From Anarhynchus alexandrinus (taxonomy: Eukaryota; Chordata; Aves; Charadriiformes; Charadriidae): a stretch of DNA of 64,000 nt. How positions within the stretch are numbered: the first letter of the stretch is position 1; every line of letters starts with the position of its first letter. Below, piece by piece: positions 61,761 to 64,000 of the stretch. Position numbers and translations under genes: made by a program. A model generated the notes under the pieces. That model was not told where the DNA came from. It saw only the letters and a program-made list of their open reading frames with translations, and searched no databases. Where the stretch lies: NCBI GenBank assembly GCA_008711295.1, contig VUYV01000073.1:2045955-2109954 (forward strand), given 5' to 3'.

Positions 61761-63225
61761 CAATTATAGCGCTGCCTGCACTGGCAAAAGCTTGCTTTCT
61801 AGTAGCTTATCTTGATGAAGTTTTGCCTGATTCCTCAGATTGTTTTAATTGACTTAAATTGGCCTGAATGGTCCTTGGGATCTGGTGTCACGTGAGTTAC
61901 CGAATCTTTTTTGTTGTTGAATGCAGAATATATATATAAAATATTACATTCAGTGGGAAAGTGCTAGTTATTCTAAATATTTTTTTCCAATATAGCATCC
62001 AAACATGGGCACTTTTCAGCATACAGATGAGGACAGAAGTGGCTCAGTCAGAACAACCTTGCTAGAGAATACCTTGGTGAAGTGCTTGGTAAGAATACTT
62101 AAGACTGTTGCACTAACACAGGGAAACTTATCTGATCAGGGAAATGTAATGGAAATGAAGAATTAAATGAATGGAAACCAGCCATCATTATTCCAAAGAA
62201 GAGTATCCACAGAAGGAGTTATACCGGTATAGTAATAGTAGGACAATTAGCATCAGTACATTTCCTGAGCCTTGTTATGGAGAACCAGAACCTGTCTTAG
62301 CTTTAGAAAGGCTTGTCAGCATCCTCCTTACCAAGCAAATAGTCCAAGTACTTCTTCTACGGAGGAAAAAGCAACAGCAGAGGAATTATTTTGCTACTTT
62401 CTGTAATTAGTTTCAGGCCAAGGCAAGTCAGGTAAACCTAAGGAGAATTTCACCTGATTGTTCCAACATCATCATGAGCTATCTATCTGTTACAGAAAGC
62501 AAATTATTAATTACTATTTCTATTTTTGTTGGGCAGAAAAGCTCTGTCAGGTCACCTCATCACTTGAAACGTCAGTTACACTAAGATTGCACAACCACAT
62601 TGCCAGCACAGATATTAGGTTTGTGTTTAGACTGACTGGGTGCTGTTATGACTTAATTAACAATATATGCCATACATGGAGCACATAAAGCAAAAACTTG
62701 CTTCCAAATGATAGTAAGGTTTGTTTTGGTATTTTTTTAATGTCACTAGAGAAAGGCTAGCTTGTATTTCATAAGACAATAAAAAACACCAAAGGATTAA
62801 AACTTTATGAGAACATATTCCTCATTTTATCTTCCAAAGACAACCTGTCTTTATGTTCATAGCTAAATTAACAGGACTAGACACAGAAAAGCTGAAGGTT
62901 ACATACATTTTGGGGCGTACCAACCCCAGTTAGCTTTCCCACCAGGGTGAACTGCGACACAGTTTATTTCAATCAGGAAGCTGAACAGGAAAGAGCCCTG
63001 CTCTTCCCACAAGCAGCTATAGTTCTTTGAACCTCTTCCCTCACCGCCCTCCTTAAGCAAGAGAGCCCTTTACGCAACTGCAAGGAAATCAGTTGGTTAC
63101 ACCGAGATACAACTCCCAGAATCGCCGGGCCTTTTCTGGCGTGTCCTTAGCTGTCACCTCCACCCGCTTCATACCTCCGACTCCTGCACGCTCCCTGCTC
63201 TGCCTTCGTCACGGAGGCCACTAAA
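61761..63225. other. Non-coding promoter-proximal flank
   Basis: AT-rich unique sequence with no gene or repeat that I recognise. Near 63.0 kb the composition shifts toward GC, and the first ZNF143-type motif appears at 63107-63124. Confidence 0.55.
63107..63124 (+). promoter_or_regulatory. ZNF143-type promoter motif, site 1
   Basis: ATACAACTCCCAGAATCG closely follows the ACTACAAYTCCCAGMATGC motif bound by ZNF143 near many TATA-less vertebrate promoters. It lies about 650 bp left of the likely transcription start region and at the edge of the CpG island. Confidence 0.6.
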
Positions 63226-63570
63226 CGCACTTTGCCCTCACTTCACATACAGACAAGCGCCCTGCGGACATACAGCCGCTGGCGGAGCCGCTCGGGGCCT
63301 GCGGTACCAGGAGGCCGCCAGCCACAGCCGGCCAGGCCGCGGGGCCTAGCGCAGGCAGCAGGGCTCTCGCCCCCTTTGTGTCCCCGGGACCTGACGGGAG
63401 CCCCCTCCCCGCCCCTTCCTCAGGGCTGCACCGCTCCCCCAGGGCGCCCAACAACCGCCACCGCCCCCGAAGCCGAGCCCCGCTCCCCACAGGCGCCTCC
63501 ACCCCGTCCCCCCCACAGCCTCGTCCTTTAACCCGCACCCCACACCGCAGCCTCCGAAGGGGGATTTAAA

Positions 63571-63777
63571 TCAGAACCCGGAAGCCGGGGCGGCCGGCGC
63601 GGGGCACGGTGGGATTTGTAGTCCCGCCGCCTCCACAGGCCCCCCGGCCGGCCAGCCTCGGGGCCGGGGCGGGGAAACCACAATTCCCCTGAGCCTCTGC
63701 GGCCGCCACCGCCCCAGGAACGCAGGCGCAGTGCGGGGGGTTGGTTTTTGAATCCGCGGCGTTGTTATTGACGCCAT
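63571..63777 (-). CDS. Possible short leader frame of a divergent transcript
   Basis: A 68-codon minus-strand frame starts at the ATG inside the YY1-type motif (MASITTPRIQKPTPRTAPAF onward) and ends at 63571. GC-rich islands easily give frames of this length, and the translation is P/A/R-rich with no domain. It is listed because its ATG lies within a positionally informative promoter motif. It may be the first coding exon or an upstream frame of a leftward transcript, or nothing. Confidence 0.12.
   Translation of the reverse strand: MASITTPRIQKPTPRTAPAFLGRWRPQRLRGIVVSPPRPRGWPAGGPVEAAGLQIPPCPAPAAPASGF
63578..63584 (+). promoter_or_regulatory. ETS-family site
   Basis: CCGGAAG, the core bound by GABPA/ELK-type ETS factors, common in CpG-island promoters and here about 190 bp left of the YY1-type site. 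Confidence 0.5.
63610..63624 (-). promoter_or_regulatory. ZNF143-type promoter motif, site 2
   Basis: On the minus strand this reads GGACTACAAATCCCA, a close match to the ACTACAAYTCCCA core. Its orientation is opposite to sites 1 and 3. Confidence 0.6.
63674..63692 (+). promoter_or_regulatory. ZNF143-type promoter motif, site 3
   Basis: GAAACCACAATTCCCCTGA matches the core ACAATTCCC, with some drift on both sides. It lies 60 bp right of site 2, about 80 bp left of the YY1-type site. Confidence 0.5.
63721..63735. promoter_or_regulatory. NRF1-like site
   Basis: CGCAGGCGCAGTGCG resembles the NRF1 palindrome GCGCANGCGC, often found close to transcription starts in CpG islands. Confidence 0.5.
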
Positions 63778-63781
63778 ATTG
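63770..63781 (-). promoter_or_regulatory. YY1-type site with embedded ATG
   Basis: On the minus strand this reads CAATATGGCGTC, matching the YY1 consensus AANATGGCGNC. YY1 sites of this form usually lie just downstream of a transcription start and read in the direction of transcription. That would suggest a leftward transcript whose ATG could start the 68-codon frame at 63571-63777. Plus-strand function is also possible because YY1 acts in both orientations. Confidence 0.5.
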
Positions 63782-63807
63782 CTGGTGTGGGAGTCACAGA
63801 AGGAAGC

Positions 63808-63825
63808 GCCGCCGCCGCCGCCGCC
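63808..63825. repeat. (GCC)6 trinucleotide repeat in promoter/5' leader
   Basis: Six GCC units just right of the YY1-type site, within the likely 5' untranslated leader of a rightward transcript. Such repeats are common in CpG-island leaders and can be length-polymorphic. Confidence 0.85.
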
Positions 63826-64000
63826 CGGGCCCCGCCGCCATCCCTCGTCATCGGCGGCCTCAGACCGGGTAGCCGGGCCCGGCCCCGCGCCCCTCGGCCC
63901 AGCTCCCGCCCCGCCACCGGCCGCGGGCGGAATTGGCCCGGCCAGGGCAGGGCGGGCGGCGAGAGCGGGGATCCAGCCGGCCGAGCCGGAGCCGCTGGGG

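Larger units (their letters stand above)
63230..64000. promoter_or_regulatory. CpG-island promoter, TATA-less
   Basis: GC content and CpG density rise sharply from about 63.23 kb and stay high to the window edge, in contrast to the CpG-poor 60 kb before it. There is no TATA box. Motifs in order are ZNF143-type (63611 and 63676), ETS (63578), NRF1-like (63721), YY1-type (63770) and a GCC repeat (63808). This is the usual architecture of a broadly expressed vertebrate promoter. If transcription runs to the right, no ATG occurs on the plus strand from 63741 to the edge, so what is visible would be 5' untranslated leader. I could not identify the gene. Divergent transcription to the left is possible. 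Confidence 0.88.

Overview
The window looks like a bird chromosome, almost all of it non-coding, ending in the CpG-island promoter of one gene. The avian call rests on three things. There are several CR1 retroposons (the dominant LINE of birds and reptiles), two of them with the typical 3' end built on the octamer-like unit ATTCTATGA. There is a well-preserved endogenous-retrovirus solo LTR that I recognise from memory as an avian family resembling the songbird TguLTR5 group, which points to Neoaves rather than to fowl. Base composition is vertebrate-like, with few CpGs except in one dense island at the right end. No bacterial, plasmid or phage feature is present: there are no operons, no ribosome-binding sites, and no open frame with a recognisable protein family. 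All long open frames are scattered, overlapping and isolated.

Layout. 1-2.95 kb is unique sequence with a possible decayed coding exon at 1.06 kb. 2.95-3.53 kb is the solo LTR on the minus strand. 3.5-10.2 kb is unique sequence with a G-quadruplex tract and an old CORE-SINE-like relic. 10.2-11.25 kb holds a young CR1 3' end (plus strand) next to a much older CR1 copy (minus strand). 11.3-25.9 kb is non-coding and includes several stretches that read like conserved regulatory DNA (18.7-19.2, 21.0-21.25, 22.5-23.0, 24.4-24.6 kb). 25.9-26.3 kb is a second young CR1 (minus strand) with an apparent assembly collapse at an N. 30.85-32.2 kb holds a diverged direct duplication with about a 1.0 kb period. 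36-53 kb is non-coding with scattered simple repeats, a 41-bp LTR-end remnant, a CTCF-like site, a 201-codon unidentified open frame and a striking pair of adjacent hairpins at 52.2 kb. 56.0-56.9 kb has a possible minus-strand exon and a small GC-rich patch. 59.8-60.6 kb is another ancient CR1, and 61.6 kb a probable old DNA-transposon relic.

The functional centre is 63.2-64.0 kb. It is a TATA-less CpG island with three ZNF143-type motifs, an ETS site, an NRF1-like site, a YY1-type site and a short GCC repeat. It looks like a housekeeping promoter, possibly bidirectional. If the gene runs to the right, only its promoter and part of an ATG-less 5' leader lie inside the window. I could not name the gene. 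The roughly 60 kb to its left reads as an intergenic or intronic gene desert whose likely functions are distal regulatory. No previously undescribed multi-gene system is visible.
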